DNA from: Frigoribacterium sp. Leaf8
GTDB lineage: Bacteria; Actinomycetota; Actinomycetes; Actinomycetales; Microbacteriaceae
DNA length: 64,000 nt
Assembly: GCF_001421165.1 (NCBI RefSeq)
Contig: NZ_LMKB01000001.1
Location: 107,068-171,067 of the forward strand
Direction of reading: 5' to 3'
The notes beneath the pieces were generated by a model, which made no database searches, was not told the origin of the DNA, and saw only the letters and a list, made by a program, of their open reading frames with translations. Made by a program: the position numbers and the translations under genes. Shown one piece after another: positions 38,634 through 47,335 of this stretch. The stretch's first letter is position 1. Every line of letters begins with the position of its first letter.

Positions 38634-38879
38634 GGAACCTGGGGTGGTCGGCGGGCGCCGTTCTCTCGACCCGATGGTGGCCACGGGCCGGCTGATCGTG
38701 ACGATCTGCCGGCGGCACGGCCTTCGCGGCGGGTGCCGTTCGTGACCGTGGGTGACTCGGGGAGGATGGTGATCCCGACTGCGCGCTGTCGTGCACGCCC
38801 GGGGCCGGGAGTACCGCCCGACCGAGGTCGAGCCTACCCGCTCGTGCCCGGCCTGGCCAGGGGCCCGGCGTGCGACGGC

Positions 38880-38939
38880 GCACCGCGTTTCGTGCACTGC
38901 ACCTCGACTAGTCGCGGTGCAGTGCACGAAACGCGGTGC
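38880..38939. repeat. Palindromic element, family 2 (copy a)
   Basis: Perfect 24-bp inverted repeat, arms 38880-38903 and 38916-38939 (GCACCGCGTTTCGTGCACTG then CACC), with a 12-nt loop containing GACTAGTC. Located between the MFS start and the DUF805 stop (same strand). A dispersed 10-mer follows at 38949. Confidence 0.85.
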
Positions 38940-38946
38940 AGTGGGG

Positions 38947-39615
38947 TCAGGAGGCGCGGTGCGGGTCGGGGTGGCGGTCACGCGCGCGGTCGCGGGCGCG
39001 GTCGCGGTCCAGGAAGCGGGCGCTCGGCGGCTGGGTCTCGCGAGCCAGCATGAACACGACGACGATCTGCAGGAACGGGATGAGCGCCCCGAGCCAGAAC
39101 CAGCCCCACCCCCAGGCCCGGGCGGCGTGCAGGCGACGGATGGTGAGCGTCGCCATGGGGACGAAGGTCATCAGGCACCAGAGACCCCAGACGAGGGCGA
39201 CCCAGGTCGTGCCGCCCCAGGCCGGACCCGCGGGGCCGAACGGGCCGAGCGAGAACTGTCCGATCTGGAGGGACGCGCCCTGGCCCAGGCTGGTGCCCGG
39301 GCCCGCACCGGCCGGGCGGCCGAGGACGACGACCGGCCAGGGCGCGAAGAGCGACGAGCCGTAAGCGCCGATCGACCACGAGGCCACGCTCGCACCGCGC
39401 ACCAGCGACCCGACGCCGACGTTGAGCACGAGGGCGAGGACGGTCTGGAAGAGCCAGATCCACCAGAACTCGGCCCGGCCCGCGCGGGCGTGCACCACGT
39501 AGGCGTTGCCGACGAACCGCCGGAGAGCCTGCACCGGGGTCGCGCCGGGCAGGGGCTGACGGTCGACCTCGAACCACGAACCCCTCGTCGTGCCTGCCGC
39601 CGTGCCCTCGCTCAT
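38947..39615 (-). CDS. DUF805 family membrane protein
   Basis: 222 aa. FVGNAYVVHARAGRAEFWWIWLFQTVLALVL is the DUF805 N-terminal signature, followed by about three more TM helices, including TLTIRRLHAARAWGWGWFWLG (the family RRLHD-like motif) and FLQIVVVFMLA. The C-terminal tail is Arg/Asp repeats (DRDRARDRARDR) ending HRAS-stop, and the dispersed motif CGCGCCTCCTGA itself supplies the stop codon. Confidence 0.85.
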   Translation of the reverse strand: MSEGTAAGTTRGSWFEVDRQPLPGATPVQALRRFVGNAYVVHARAGRAEFWWIWLFQTVLALVLNVGVGSLVRGASVASWSIGAYGSSLFAPWPVVVLGRPAGAGPGTSLGQGASLQIGQFSLGPFGPAGPAWGGTTWVALVWGLWCLMTFVPMATLTIRRLHAARAWGWGWFWLGALIPFLQIVVVFMLARETQPPSARFLDRDRARDRARDRHPDPHRAS

Positions 39616-39688
39616 CGGGACGACGATACGGGGACCGTGCCCGCGACTCCATCCCCCACGCGAGCGAGATGTCCCCTCCCGCAGCGTC

Positions 39689-39746
39689 GCACCGCGTCTC
39701 GTGCAGGGCACCTCGACTCGTCGGGGTGTGCTGCACGAAAGGCGGC
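39689..39746. repeat. Palindromic element, family 2 (copy b)
   Basis: Imperfect inverted repeat with arms around CACCGCGTCTCGTGCAGGGC and GGTGTGCTGCACGAAAGGCG. Same layout and loop (TCGACTCGTC) as the copy at 38880. It lies between divergent genes, so a terminator role is unlikely. A 10-mer copy follows at 39757. Confidence 0.65.
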
Positions 39747-39842
39747 GCCCGAGGTCAGGAGGCGCGGGTGCGGTCCGCGGCGGAGGGACCGACGGCTGCC
39801 TCCCCGGGAACGCACACCGCGCCTCCCGCGTTGACTGTCAGC

Positions 39843-40232
39843 ATGAGCGCCGCGACCCCCGACCCGAAGACCTGCCGATCGTGCGGGCGCACCATCGAGT
39901 GGCGCAAGAAGTGGGCGTCGAACTGGGACGAGGTCGCGTACTGCAGCGACGCGTGCCGCACGCGCAAGGTGACGGCGCAGGACCGCGAGCTCGAGCAGCG
40001 CATCCGCGACCTCCTGGCGGCCCGGGCGGCCACGTCGACGATCTGCCCCTCGGACGTCGCGCGGTCGCTGCACCCCGACGACGAGGACGCCTGGCGCGGA
40101 TTGATGGAGCCCGTCCGTCGCGCGGCCCGACGACTGGTCGCCGCGGGCGAGGTCGACATCACGCAGGGCGGGTCGGTGGTCGACCCGTCCACGGCGAAGG
40201 GCCCGATCCGCATCCGCCGGCACCGGTCCTGA
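39843..40232 (+). CDS. DUF2256-DUF3253 fusion protein
   Basis: 129 aa. N-terminal zinc-ribbon of DUF2256 type (TCRSCGRTIEWRKKWASNW ... YCSDACR: four Cys in CxxC/CxxxC spacing), then a DUF3253 winged-helix-like domain (IRDLLAARAATSTICPSDVARSL ... WRGLMEPVRRAARRLVAAGEVDITQGG). Function unknown; this fusion is common in GC-rich bacteria. Confidence 0.85.
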   Translation: MSAATPDPKTCRSCGRTIEWRKKWASNWDEVAYCSDACRTRKVTAQDRELEQRIRDLLAARAATSTICPSDVARSLHPDDEDAWRGLMEPVRRAARRLVAAGEVDITQGGSVVDPSTAKGPIRIRRHRS

Positions 40233-40307
40233 GCCGGGCGCCGACACGACGCGCGGGGCGAGCGGGCTGCCAGGGACGCTGAGGACGATCGGGGCGACCG
40301 ATCGGGA

Positions 40308-40853
40308 TCAGACGGGTTGCAAGGCCGACCAGGGCTCGACGGGCAGGTCGACTCCGACCGCGTCGCCGGGTCGCACCTCTCCCCCGGCGAGCACGACGCC
40401 CATGACGCCCGCCTTGCGGACGAGCTCGCCGGCCTCGTCGCGTCCGACGACCGCCTTCAGCAGGCCCGACTCGAAGCGGTCGATCTGCAGGCACGGATTG
40501 CGGAGTCCGGTGATCTCGACCCGCGCCTCCTGACCGAGGGTGAGCACGGTGCCGACGGGCAGACCGAGCAGGTCGACCCCGTGGGTGGTGACGTTCTCGC
40601 CGAGGTCGCCCGGCCCGACGTCGTAGCCGTGGTCGGCCAGGTCGGCGAAGAGCTCGGCGTGCATCAGGTGCACCTGCCGCAGGTTGGGCTGACTCGGGTC
40701 GCGCGCCACGCGGGAGCGGTGCTGCACCGTGGGCCCGAGGTGGGCGTCACCCTCGACGCCGAGGCCGGCGAGCAGGGTGACCCGCTCCACGGGCGGCTTG
40801 CTGAAGCGGTGGACGTCGTCGACGTTGACCGAGAGGACGGAGGCGCGGGTCAT
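40308..40853 (-). CDS. MOSC-domain protein
   Basis: 181 aa. MOSC core with LLAGLGVEGDAHLGPTVQHRSR, GDLGENVTTHGVDLLGLPVGT and the molybdenum-site Cys in GLRNPCLQIDRFE. Such proteins bind or transfer molybdenum cofactor or sulfur. The start codon runs straight into a motif copy (ATGACCCGCGCCTCC = MTRAS), and a second copy encodes GQEARVEITG (40522-40531). Confidence 0.88.
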   Translation of the reverse strand: MTRASVLSVNVDDVHRFSKPPVERVTLLAGLGVEGDAHLGPTVQHRSRVARDPSQPNLRQVHLMHAELFADLADHGYDVGPGDLGENVTTHGVDLLGLPVGTVLTLGQEARVEITGLRNPCLQIDRFESGLLKAVVGRDEAGELVRKAGVMGVVLAGGEVRPGDAVGVDLPVEPWSALQPV

Positions 40854-40956
40854 GTCGTCAGTCTGCCCGCGTCGGCCGCCGGGGTCGAGGGTGGTGCTGC
40901 GCGGGGCCGGGCTCGGCAGCGGTCGGGCTGGGCGGCGGTCGGGCTGGCCCGGGTGG

Positions 40957-41022
40957 GTCGCACCGCCGAATGGACGTCGCACCGTCGACATGGGCGGTGC
41001 GATGTTCAGTCGGCGGTGCGAC
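40957..41022. repeat. Palindromic element with nested arms between MOSC and DinB genes
   Basis: Perfect 13-bp outer arms GTCGCACCGCCGA / TCGGCGGTGCGAC enclose an inner GTCGCACCG/CGGTGCGAT stem; another GGCGGTGCGACAG copy follows at about 41038. No gene fits the 233-bp gap. Confidence 0.6.
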
Positions 41023-41086
41023 AGCGGTGGCCCGGGCGGCGGTGCGACAGCGGCTCGCCGGGCGATGGTGCCGGCCGGGGCACGGG

Positions 41087-41605
41087 TCAGCGGCGGACGT
41101 CGTGCAGGTGGTGCACGGGGTCGTGCACGAAGTAGCGCGCGAGCGAGTCGACCGTGAAGGCCGAGCCGTCGCTGCGGAGGCCGGTGCGACCGAGCCGGTC
41201 GTCGGGCACCGCCTCGAACGCGTCGGCGACGACGGCCGCGGCGGCCACGAGTTCGTCGGCCACCACCGGAGGTTGCTGGGAGGCGTAGTCGTCGTCGAGC
41301 GCGGTGGCGTCCTGGTCCCAGTTCGCGAAGGTCGGCGCGTCCTCGGCGAGCATCAGCCGGAGGCGCGTGTCGAAGACCCGGAACACGTCGCGCACGTGCG
41401 CCCCGTACTCGAGGGTCGACCACGTGGCGTCGTCGGGCCGGGTGCGGGCGTCGGGCCGGGCGAGCTCGGCGGGCCAGGCGGCGGCGTTCTCGCGGACGAG
41501 GCGCGGCACGTCGCGGAACGCGACCTCGGCGGGGTCGAAGCCGCAGTCGTCGCAGGGGCGTTCGAGCACCCAGGTCCAGTTCTTCGTGTCGGGCGTGATC
41601 GGCAT
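41087..41605 (-). CDS. DinB-like (DinB/YfiT, mycothiol-dependent maleylpyruvate isomerase N-domain) protein
   Basis: 172 aa. Four-helix DinB fold with candidate metal ligands His in EYGAHVRDVF and in FVHDPVHHLHDV near the C-terminus. Begins with a CDDCGFD motif typical of actinobacterial members. Members often use mycothiol or bind metal; the substrate is unknown. mshD in this window shows the organism makes mycothiol. Confidence 0.8.
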   Translation of the reverse strand: MPITPDTKNWTWVLERPCDDCGFDPAEVAFRDVPRLVRENAAAWPAELARPDARTRPDDATWSTLEYGAHVRDVFRVFDTRLRLMLAEDAPTFANWDQDATALDDDYASQQPPVVADELVAAAAVVADAFEAVPDDRLGRTGLRSDGSAFTVDSLARYFVHDPVHHLHDVRR

Positions 41606-41695
41606 GGGACCGACGCTAGGACGCGCGACCCGACACCCGCCATCGAGATCCTGCCGACGTCGGTGCCCCCGGCGCCAACCGCGACCACGCGAGGC

Positions 41696-41751
41696 ACCCG
41701 GTTTCGAACCGTGCACCCGGTTGCTACCGGGTGCACGGTTCGAAACCGGGT
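41696..41751. repeat. Perfect 26-bp palindrome between divergent genes (family 3)
   Basis: Arms 41696-41721 and 41726-41751 (beginning ACCCGGTTTCGAACCGTGCA) are perfectly complementary with a TGCT loop. Each arm itself contains short palindromes (GGTTTCGAACC-like and GTGCAC). It sits in the promoter region between the DinB gene and the membrane protein, where a terminator would not be expected. Confidence 0.85.
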
Positions 41752-41896
41752 TCATGGCGGGGCGAGGCGCGGCGGGAGCGCCGGGACAGGGCGGGACGGG
41801 GCGCGGCGGGACAGGGGCTCGGGCGATCCGTGCCGCCCGACCGACATCCGCCTCCGGGATGACGTCGGCTCCGCGACCCGCCGCTACCGTCGACCC

Positions 41897-42868
41897 ATGA
41901 CGAACACTCAGCACGAGGGCCGACTCGCGGGGGCGGCGGCGAGCCTGCGACGGCGGGTCGACCGCCGCGAGGTGGCGTGGGTCGTCGGCACCACCGCGGC
42001 CCTGTTCGTCGCGGGCGCGGCGCTCGTCGGCCTGACGGCCTCGGCCGGCCGGGTGGTCGCGTCGCTGCTCGAGTTGCCGGGCGCGCTCGCGCAGGCCGCA
42101 CTCGTGCCGTTCGTGGTGTGGGCCGTCCTCGTCGTCCTCGTCGCGTGGCGGTGGTCCGAGGCGCCGGTGTCACGCCGGGCCTGGCACTACGTCGCCGCGG
42201 CGGCCGTGGCACGGGCCGGCGTCGAGCTCACCGTCGGGTCGGGCGTCACGTCGGGCCTCCGGGCGGGCTTCTCCCTCTACACGGTGCCCACCGTCGTCTT
42301 CGTCAGCCTGCCGTTCGTCGCGACCGTCGGCCTGGCGTCGTTCGTCGTCCTCGCCGCGCGGTCGGGTCGGGGCGGCCGCGACGCCTCGGCGCACGACGGA
42401 GCACGTCCGGCCGAGCACGCACCCGTCGACGTCCCCGTCGACGCCCCCGCGGCCCGGGCGGACCGGGCGCCCCGCCCGCCCCGTCACCTCATGCACCGCG
42501 TCGCCGTGATCGTCGAGGCGCTCGCCCTCGCGGCGGGCGTCCTGCTCACGCTCTCGCTGGCCGGGCAGTGGTTCTCGGCCGAGTTCAGCCTCTTCGGCAC
42601 CCCCGTGACCGTCAGCCAGGAGGCCGCGGACAGCTGGCTCCGGACCCTCGTCGCCTGCCTCGCGTGCCTCGTCGTGACGCTGTTCGCCGCGATCACCGCC
42701 GGGCATCGAGGTGTCGTCGTGGCGGCCGTCGTCGTCGCCGGGCTGGTCGTGATCGGTGCCGTCGGGGCACCCGTCCCCGGGGACCGGTGGGAGTCCCCCA
42801 CCCCCCGTCAGGAACCCCTGCCCGCGAACTACACCCCGTGCTTCAGCGGCAGCGGGAAGTGCAACTGA
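41897..42868 (+). CDS. Polytopic membrane protein, hypothetical
   Basis: 323 aa, about six TM helices (e.g. VVGTTAALFVAGAALVGL, AALVPFVVWAVLVVLVAW, PTVVFVSLPFVATVGLASFVV, VIVEALALAAGVLLTL, VVVAAVVVAGLVVIGAVG) with a Pro/Ala/Asp-rich loop between the fourth and fifth. The C-terminus ends NYTPCFSGSGKCN with two Cys, probably outside. No family recognised. Confidence 0.6.
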   Translation: MTNTQHEGRLAGAAASLRRRVDRREVAWVVGTTAALFVAGAALVGLTASAGRVVASLLELPGALAQAALVPFVVWAVLVVLVAWRWSEAPVSRRAWHYVAAAAVARAGVELTVGSGVTSGLRAGFSLYTVPTVVFVSLPFVATVGLASFVVLAARSGRGGRDASAHDGARPAEHAPVDVPVDAPAARADRAPRPPRHLMHRVAVIVEALALAAGVLLTLSLAGQWFSAEFSLFGTPVTVSQEAADSWLRTLVACLACLVVTLFAAITAGHRGVVVAAVVVAGLVVIGAVGAPVPGDRWESPTPRQEPLPANYTPCFSGSGKCN

Positions 42869-42887
42869 CCCTCGGGGACGGCGAAGG

Positions 42888-43580
42888 TCAGGCGGGCGCG
42901 TCGACGTCGGCGCCGTCCCAGAGGTCGGAGCAGTCGACCGGCTCGGCGGCGTGCGCCCTGAGGTAGGGGCCCGCCCCGCGATCCCCGGTGAGGGACGCCG
43001 CGAGGGCCGACCAGTGGGACCGACCGACCACGACGGGGTGACCCGGGCGTCCGTGGAAGACGGACTGCCGCAGCGCAGCCGGGCCCAGGGGCACGTCGGC
43101 GGCCGGGGACGACAGCAGCCGCGCGACCGCGGACGACGGCAGACCCGGGTAGTCCACCAGCGTGATGAGGGCGAGCCGCGCCTCCTCGGGGTCGAGGGCG
43201 GCGAGCGCCTCCAGCCCGACGCGCAGTGACGTCGCGAGGCCGTCGGCCCAGTCGTCCGCGACGACGACCGCCACCCTCGCCCGACCGTCGACCGGCGGGA
43301 GGCGCGGGTCGGCGTGCGGCGCGTCCGTCGCCCCGCCCGGCACCGGTGTCTCGACCGTCAGGAGGCGCGGGTCGGCGGCCAGCAGCGCCCGCGCCTCGGT
43401 CGCGCCCGCCCCGAGCACGACGACGACGCGGTCACAGCCCCCGTCGAGCAGCGTCGTCACGGCGCGGGTCAGCCACGGCCCGCGCTCGTCGACCACGAGC
43501 GCCTTGGGACGGCCAATGCGCGTCCCGGCGCCGGCCGCGAGCAGCAGGCCGACGGACGTCGAGGAGTCGTCACCGGGCAC
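42888..43580 (-). CDS. MobA-like nucleotidyltransferase (molybdopterin cytidylyltransferase-type)
   Basis: 230 aa. NTP-transferase signature LLLAAGAGTRIGRPKALV (residues 12-29), then CDRVVVVLGAGA, LITLVDYPGLPSS and HGRPGHPVVVGRSHW. These proteins attach CMP or GMP to molybdenum cofactor. Divergent from xdhC, supporting a joint role in maturing an xanthine-dehydrogenase-type enzyme not in this window. Three motif or near-motif copies fall in the coding region (43177, 43297, 43360), two reading DPRL. Confidence 0.82.
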   Translation of the reverse strand: MPGDDSSTSVGLLLAAGAGTRIGRPKALVVDERGPWLTRAVTTLLDGGCDRVVVVLGAGATEARALLAADPRLLTVETPVPGGATDAPHADPRLPPVDGRARVAVVVADDWADGLATSLRVGLEALAALDPEEARLALITLVDYPGLPSSAVARLLSSPAADVPLGPAALRQSVFHGRPGHPVVVGRSHWSALAASLTGDRGAGPYLRAHAAEPVDCSDLWDGADVDAPA

Positions 43581-43737
43581 GAGGTCAGGCTAGCCAACCC
43601 CGGAGAGCACCTCGCGCCGGCCGGCGACGTCCGACGTCGCGGTAGGTCGCGGTAGGTCGCGGGGCCGAGGCCGTGACACCATCGAGACCTGGCACCACCA
43701 GAGACCACCCGCTCGCCCGTCGCACCCGAGGAGCCCC

Positions 43738-44712
43738 GTGTTCGAGATCGCCGACCGCCTGCTGGCGCGACTCGACGCCGGCGAGCGCCTCGCCGTCGCG
43801 ACGGCCGTGTCGGTCGTGGGCAGTGCACCCCGGACGGTCGGCACGTCGATGGCCGTCACCGTCGACGGCACCGTGATCGGCAGCATCTCGGGCGGCTGCG
43901 TCGAGGGCGCGGTCTACGAGATCTGCACGCAGGTGCTCGACGACGGCACGCCGCAGCTCGAGACGTTCGGGTTCAGCGACGAGACGGCGTTCGAGGTCGG
44001 GCTCAGCTGCGGCGGGCGCATCGAGGTGCTCGCCCGGCTCGTCACCCCGGACGACGCCGAGACGATCGCCGCCCTCCGCGATGCCGCCGCCGGGCGTGAG
44101 GCGTCGGCGCATGTCGTGCTCGGCCCGGTCCGCACCGGCGAGGTCGTGCCGACCGTCGACGACTGCGAGGGTCTGCGGGTCTTCAGCGAGCGCTCGGTGC
44201 CGCCGCCGCGCCTCCTCGTCTTCGGGGCGGTCGAGTTCGCCGTCGCCCTCTGCAACGCCGGGGCGGTGCTGGGCTACCGCGTGACGGTGTGCGACCCGCG
44301 TCCGGTCTTCCTGACCCGCGAGCGTTTCCCGTCGGCCGACGAGGTCGTCGTCGAGTGGCCGCCGAACTACCTGGCGCGCACCGGGGTCGACGAGCGCACC
44401 GTGATCGCGGTGCTGTCGCACGACGAACGGTTCGACGCCGACCTGGTCGAGGCGGCGCTGGCGTCCCCGGCGGCGTACGTCGGGGCCATGGGATCACGGG
44501 TCACGCACGACCGACGCGTCTCCGCCCTGGCCGATCGCGGAGTCGGGCCGGCGGCGCTCGGCCGACTGCACTCCCCCATCGGGCTCGACCTCGGGGCGAG
44601 CACGCCCGAGGAGACGGCCGTGTCGATCCTGGCCGAGGTGCTCGCCGTGCGGTCGGGCGCCTCGCGGGCTCCGCTGCGCGACCGTGACGGCAGCATCCAC
44701 CTGATCAGCTGA
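43738..44712 (+). CDS. xdhC: XdhC/CoxI family molybdenum-enzyme maturation protein
   Basis: 324 aa. XdhC_CoxI domain ATAVSVVGSAPRTVGTSMAV and GSISGGCVEGAVYE (Cys), then a Rossmann XdhC_C domain (LLVFGAVEFAVALCNAGAVLGYRVTVCDPRP) and YVGAMGSRVTHDRR. Binds Mo cofactor for insertion and sulfuration of xanthine dehydrogenase-like enzymes. GTG start with GAGGAG upstream. Confidence 0.9.
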   Translation: MFEIADRLLARLDAGERLAVATAVSVVGSAPRTVGTSMAVTVDGTVIGSISGGCVEGAVYEICTQVLDDGTPQLETFGFSDETAFEVGLSCGGRIEVLARLVTPDDAETIAALRDAAAGREASAHVVLGPVRTGEVVPTVDDCEGLRVFSERSVPPPRLLVFGAVEFAVALCNAGAVLGYRVTVCDPRPVFLTRERFPSADEVVVEWPPNYLARTGVDERTVIAVLSHDERFDADLVEAALASPAAYVGAMGSRVTHDRRVSALADRGVGPAALGRLHSPIGLDLGASTPEETAVSILAEVLAVRSGASRAPLRDRDGSIHLIS

Positions 44713-44718
44713 GGCGCG

Positions 44719-44766
44719 AGACCCCAGGGTTCCGCCGAGGCGCCCGTGCGCGCAGAGGGTCTCGGC
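44719..44766. repeat. Degenerate palindrome between xdhC and the acidic small protein (family 4-like)
   Basis: GAGACCC ... GGGTCTC arms, beginning GAGACCCCAGGGTTCCG, resemble the left arm of the palindrome at 45073. It lies between convergent genes and could terminate both. Confidence 0.45.
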
Positions 44767-44786
44767 GAGCCCGTGGTGCGTCGGCG

Positions 44787-45032
44787 TCAGCCGGCCCCGC
44801 CCGGGCGGACCTTGGCGGTGTCGGCGACGTCGATGCGGGTGACGCCGTCGCCGCGCTCCTCGGTCGTGATGCGCGGGGCGGCGTCCGACTCGTCCGACTT
44901 CGGGGCACGGGTCAGCTGGTCGTGCCGCTTCTCGTCGTCGGTCATGCCGGTCGGGTCGTGGTCGACCTCGTGCCCCGGGCTGGTGTCGCGGCCGGCGCCG
45001 TCGGGACCGGGGGCCTGCGTGTCGTCGCTCAT
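44787..45032 (-). CDS. Small acidic hydrophilic protein, hypothetical
   Basis: 81 aa, rich in Asp/Gly/Thr (SDDTQAPGPDGAGRDTSPGH ... DDEKRHDQLTRAPKSDESD), predicted disordered, no hydrophobic segment. Flanked by palindromes on both sides. No family recognised; some doubt remains that it is expressed. Confidence 0.5.
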   Translation of the reverse strand: MSDDTQAPGPDGAGRDTSPGHEVDHDPTGMTDDEKRHDQLTRAPKSDESDAAPRITTEERGDGVTRIDVADTAKVRPGGAG

Positions 45033-45072
45033 GCGGTCGACCGTACCCGCGCCTCCTCGGGTCCTGGCGCAC

Positions 45073-45138
45073 GAGACCCCAGGAACCCGCCCAGACCCTC
45101 ACGTGGGTCGATGGGGTCTGAGCGGGTTCCTGGGCCTC
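45073..45138. repeat. Palindromic element, family 4
   Basis: Near-perfect inverted repeat of about 25 bp, arms GAGACCCCAGGAACCCGCCC and GGGTCTGAGCGGGTTCCTGG, around a loop containing CACGTG. Lies between the small acidic gene start and the stop of the secreted protein. A right-arm-like copy occurs in-frame in cutC (62188-62214). Confidence 0.75.
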
Positions 45139-45147
45139 GGCGCCGGG

Positions 45148-47244
45148 CTAGCGGGTGAGGACGGCGAAGCCGCCAGGCTTGACCAGCACGACGCTGCGGC
45201 CCTGCACGTCGCGCTGCTGCACGAGGCGGCCCTGCGCGTCGTACGACGACGCCGACGTCCGACTGCCCCGCACGCCGACCGGGGTCGGCAACGGCAGCCG
45301 CGAGGTCGACGACAGCAGCTCGGTCGTCGTCGGGCGACCGTCGGCCGCCGTCCCGGCGAGCACGAGCCGCTGGACGAGCGGCCGCACGATCAGGCCGTCG
45401 ACCACGGTCGCGTCGCGGCCGGCGGTCACGGTGATCGCCGTCGCTCCGGCACCGATCGGCACCGGCAGCGTCTGGGGCAGCAGAGCCCCGGAGGCGGCGG
45501 TCACGCCCTGCGCCCCGGCCTGCGTCGTCAGCGTCCCCAGGGGCACGCGTCCCGCCTTCCAGACCGACGTCGACCGCACTCCCTCGGCGGCGAGCAGGAC
45601 CGGCTCGACGTGCCGCAACCCGGAGCCCGCGGGCACCGTGATCGTCGCGCTCTGCCCGGGCTCGAGCCGCAGCGCCGAGCCTCCGCCGTACTGCGACTCG
45701 CCCGTCCACGCCGAGTCGGGGGTGACGACCGTGCCCGTCGTGGGCGACGCCGTCTCGGCCTCGACCACCGTGAGGCCGTCACGCGACGTGACGCTCGTCA
45801 GCCCTCGAGCCTCGGCCGAGACGTCGGGGGCGCCGTCGAGGGCGATCATCGACAACAGGCCGTGGATCGTGCTCTCGGCACCGCTGTTGCGGTTCACCGT
45901 GCCGTCCGCCTGCACGCCGTCGAAGGTCACCCCGGTGGCCGGGTCGTAGACGGGGGTGCCCGAGCGGTTCGTGCCGAAGTACCAGCTCGCAGCGACGGCC
46001 GCGATGCGCTTCAGACCCGGGGCCCCCGCGCCGGCGCCGGCCACGGCGAGCGCCGACTGCAGCCGCGAGTCGGCTCCGTAGGCGATCTGCGTCTGGTCAA
46101 CGGGCGTCGGGTACCAGGCGTTGTCGGGCCCGCTCGCGGTGAGCAGCGTGGTCGTGAACGAGGTCTGGTCGAGCACGGCCGGCTTCAGCAGGTCGGGTCG
46201 GGCGAGCACGGTCGACGCCCGGGCCAGGGCGACGGGCATCTGCGACGACCAGGCGTGCCACATCGAGCGGGACTTCGCCCAGGGCAGCACGGCTCCGTAC
46301 GGCCAGGTCTGCCCGTCGCCGGACGACATCGCCGCGACGCCCTCGGCGAGCTGCGTCAGCGCGGTGCGCGAGGCCGCGTCACCCGGCACGACGGCCGAGT
46401 AGGCGCTCAGCCCGAGGACGGCCTCGGCCGAGGCGTCCGCTCCGGAGCCGATCAGCCAGGCGGGCACCTTCGCCCCGTCGGCCACGTCGTACCGACCGTA
46501 GCGGGCGAGCGTCTCGCGGTTCAGCGCCGTCACGCCGAGCTGCAGCCGCTGCTGCAGGAACGCGGCGAACTCGGGGTCGTCGTCCGCGAACGCCGCGTAC
46601 CCCTCGCCGAACGCCCAGATGCTGCGGGCCAGCCAGTAGCTGTTGCCGCTGTCGGACGGGTCGGGCAGTTCGACCGGCACCGGGCTGCGGTTGAAGGTGC
46701 CGTCGGGCTGCATCCAGAGCACGACGTTGCCGGCGGCGTCACCGGTGGTCGTCTGGAAGTACGCGGTCGCCCGCAGCAGCTCGTACGCCTTCTGCCGGCT
46801 CGACTCCGAGCCGGTCTGCTTCCAGTCGCGCAGGTACACGACGGCCGTCCGTGAGACGTCGTCGCTGTTGTATGCACCCTGCCCCCAGTACCCGGTCGCG
46901 GGGTCGAGCGGACCGCCGCCCACCCGGGCGAAGGTGCCGCCGTCGCGGGCGTCGGCGTAGGTCCACGGCAGGGTGAGCGTCGGTTCCGCGCTCTGCCGGT
47001 AGGTCGAGTGCCCGGCCTCGGGCACGGGCGTCGTCCGGTCGAGCAGGAAGTCCAGGTGCGCGAGGTTCGTCAACGGTGCCACGGCCGGTGCGGCCGCCGG
47101 GACGGTCGGCGCGGCCGAGCCGGGCGGCGCGGTCGCCGGACCAGGAGGCGCGGCGGCAGCAGGCAGCGCCCCCGTCACCCCCAGCACGGTCGCCAGGGCC
47201 GCGGCCAGCGCCGCGCCCGTCCATCGTGAGTTGCGTGCGATCAT
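45148..47244 (-). CDS. Secreted six-hairpin-like glycosidase candidate
   Basis: 698 aa. Sec signal peptide (RWTGAALAAALATVLGVTGA, cleavage near AAAAPPG). The central part (residues about 90-420) is helical with aromatic/Trp motifs (TGYWGQGAYNSDDVSRTAVVYL, SYWLARSIWAFGEGYAAF, WPYGAVLPWAKSRSMWHAW) like (alpha/alpha)6-barrel glycosidases and lyases; the C-terminal third has beta-rich VVEAETASPTTGTVV ... YGGGSALRLEPGQSATI resembling a carbohydrate-binding module. Last gene of the glycan locus. The enzyme class is not established. Confidence 0.6.
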   Translation of the reverse strand: MIARNSRWTGAALAAALATVLGVTGALPAAAAPPGPATAPPGSAAPTVPAAAPAVAPLTNLAHLDFLLDRTTPVPEAGHSTYRQSAEPTLTLPWTYADARDGGTFARVGGGPLDPATGYWGQGAYNSDDVSRTAVVYLRDWKQTGSESSRQKAYELLRATAYFQTTTGDAAGNVVLWMQPDGTFNRSPVPVELPDPSDSGNSYWLARSIWAFGEGYAAFADDDPEFAAFLQQRLQLGVTALNRETLARYGRYDVADGAKVPAWLIGSGADASAEAVLGLSAYSAVVPGDAASRTALTQLAEGVAAMSSGDGQTWPYGAVLPWAKSRSMWHAWSSQMPVALARASTVLARPDLLKPAVLDQTSFTTTLLTASGPDNAWYPTPVDQTQIAYGADSRLQSALAVAGAGAGAPGLKRIAAVAASWYFGTNRSGTPVYDPATGVTFDGVQADGTVNRNSGAESTIHGLLSMIALDGAPDVSAEARGLTSVTSRDGLTVVEAETASPTTGTVVTPDSAWTGESQYGGGSALRLEPGQSATITVPAGSGLRHVEPVLLAAEGVRSTSVWKAGRVPLGTLTTQAGAQGVTAASGALLPQTLPVPIGAGATAITVTAGRDATVVDGLIVRPLVQRLVLAGTAADGRPTTTELLSSTSRLPLPTPVGVRGSRTSASSYDAQGRLVQQRDVQGRSVVLVKPGGFAVLTR

Positions 47245-47335
47245 CGTCGACCGCCTCCTTCTTGTCGGTGATCCGTGGGTGCCGTCGGTCCGAGGGTGTC
47301 GCCGGGCCGTGGGTGTCGTCGGTCCGTGCGCGACC

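Noticed and set aside
35721..39053. 1110-aa plus-strand open frame
   Set aside because: It runs antisense through the photolyase and MFS genes and across Asp23 in a different frame; the translation is Arg/Pro/Gly-rich without domains, a high-GC artefact.
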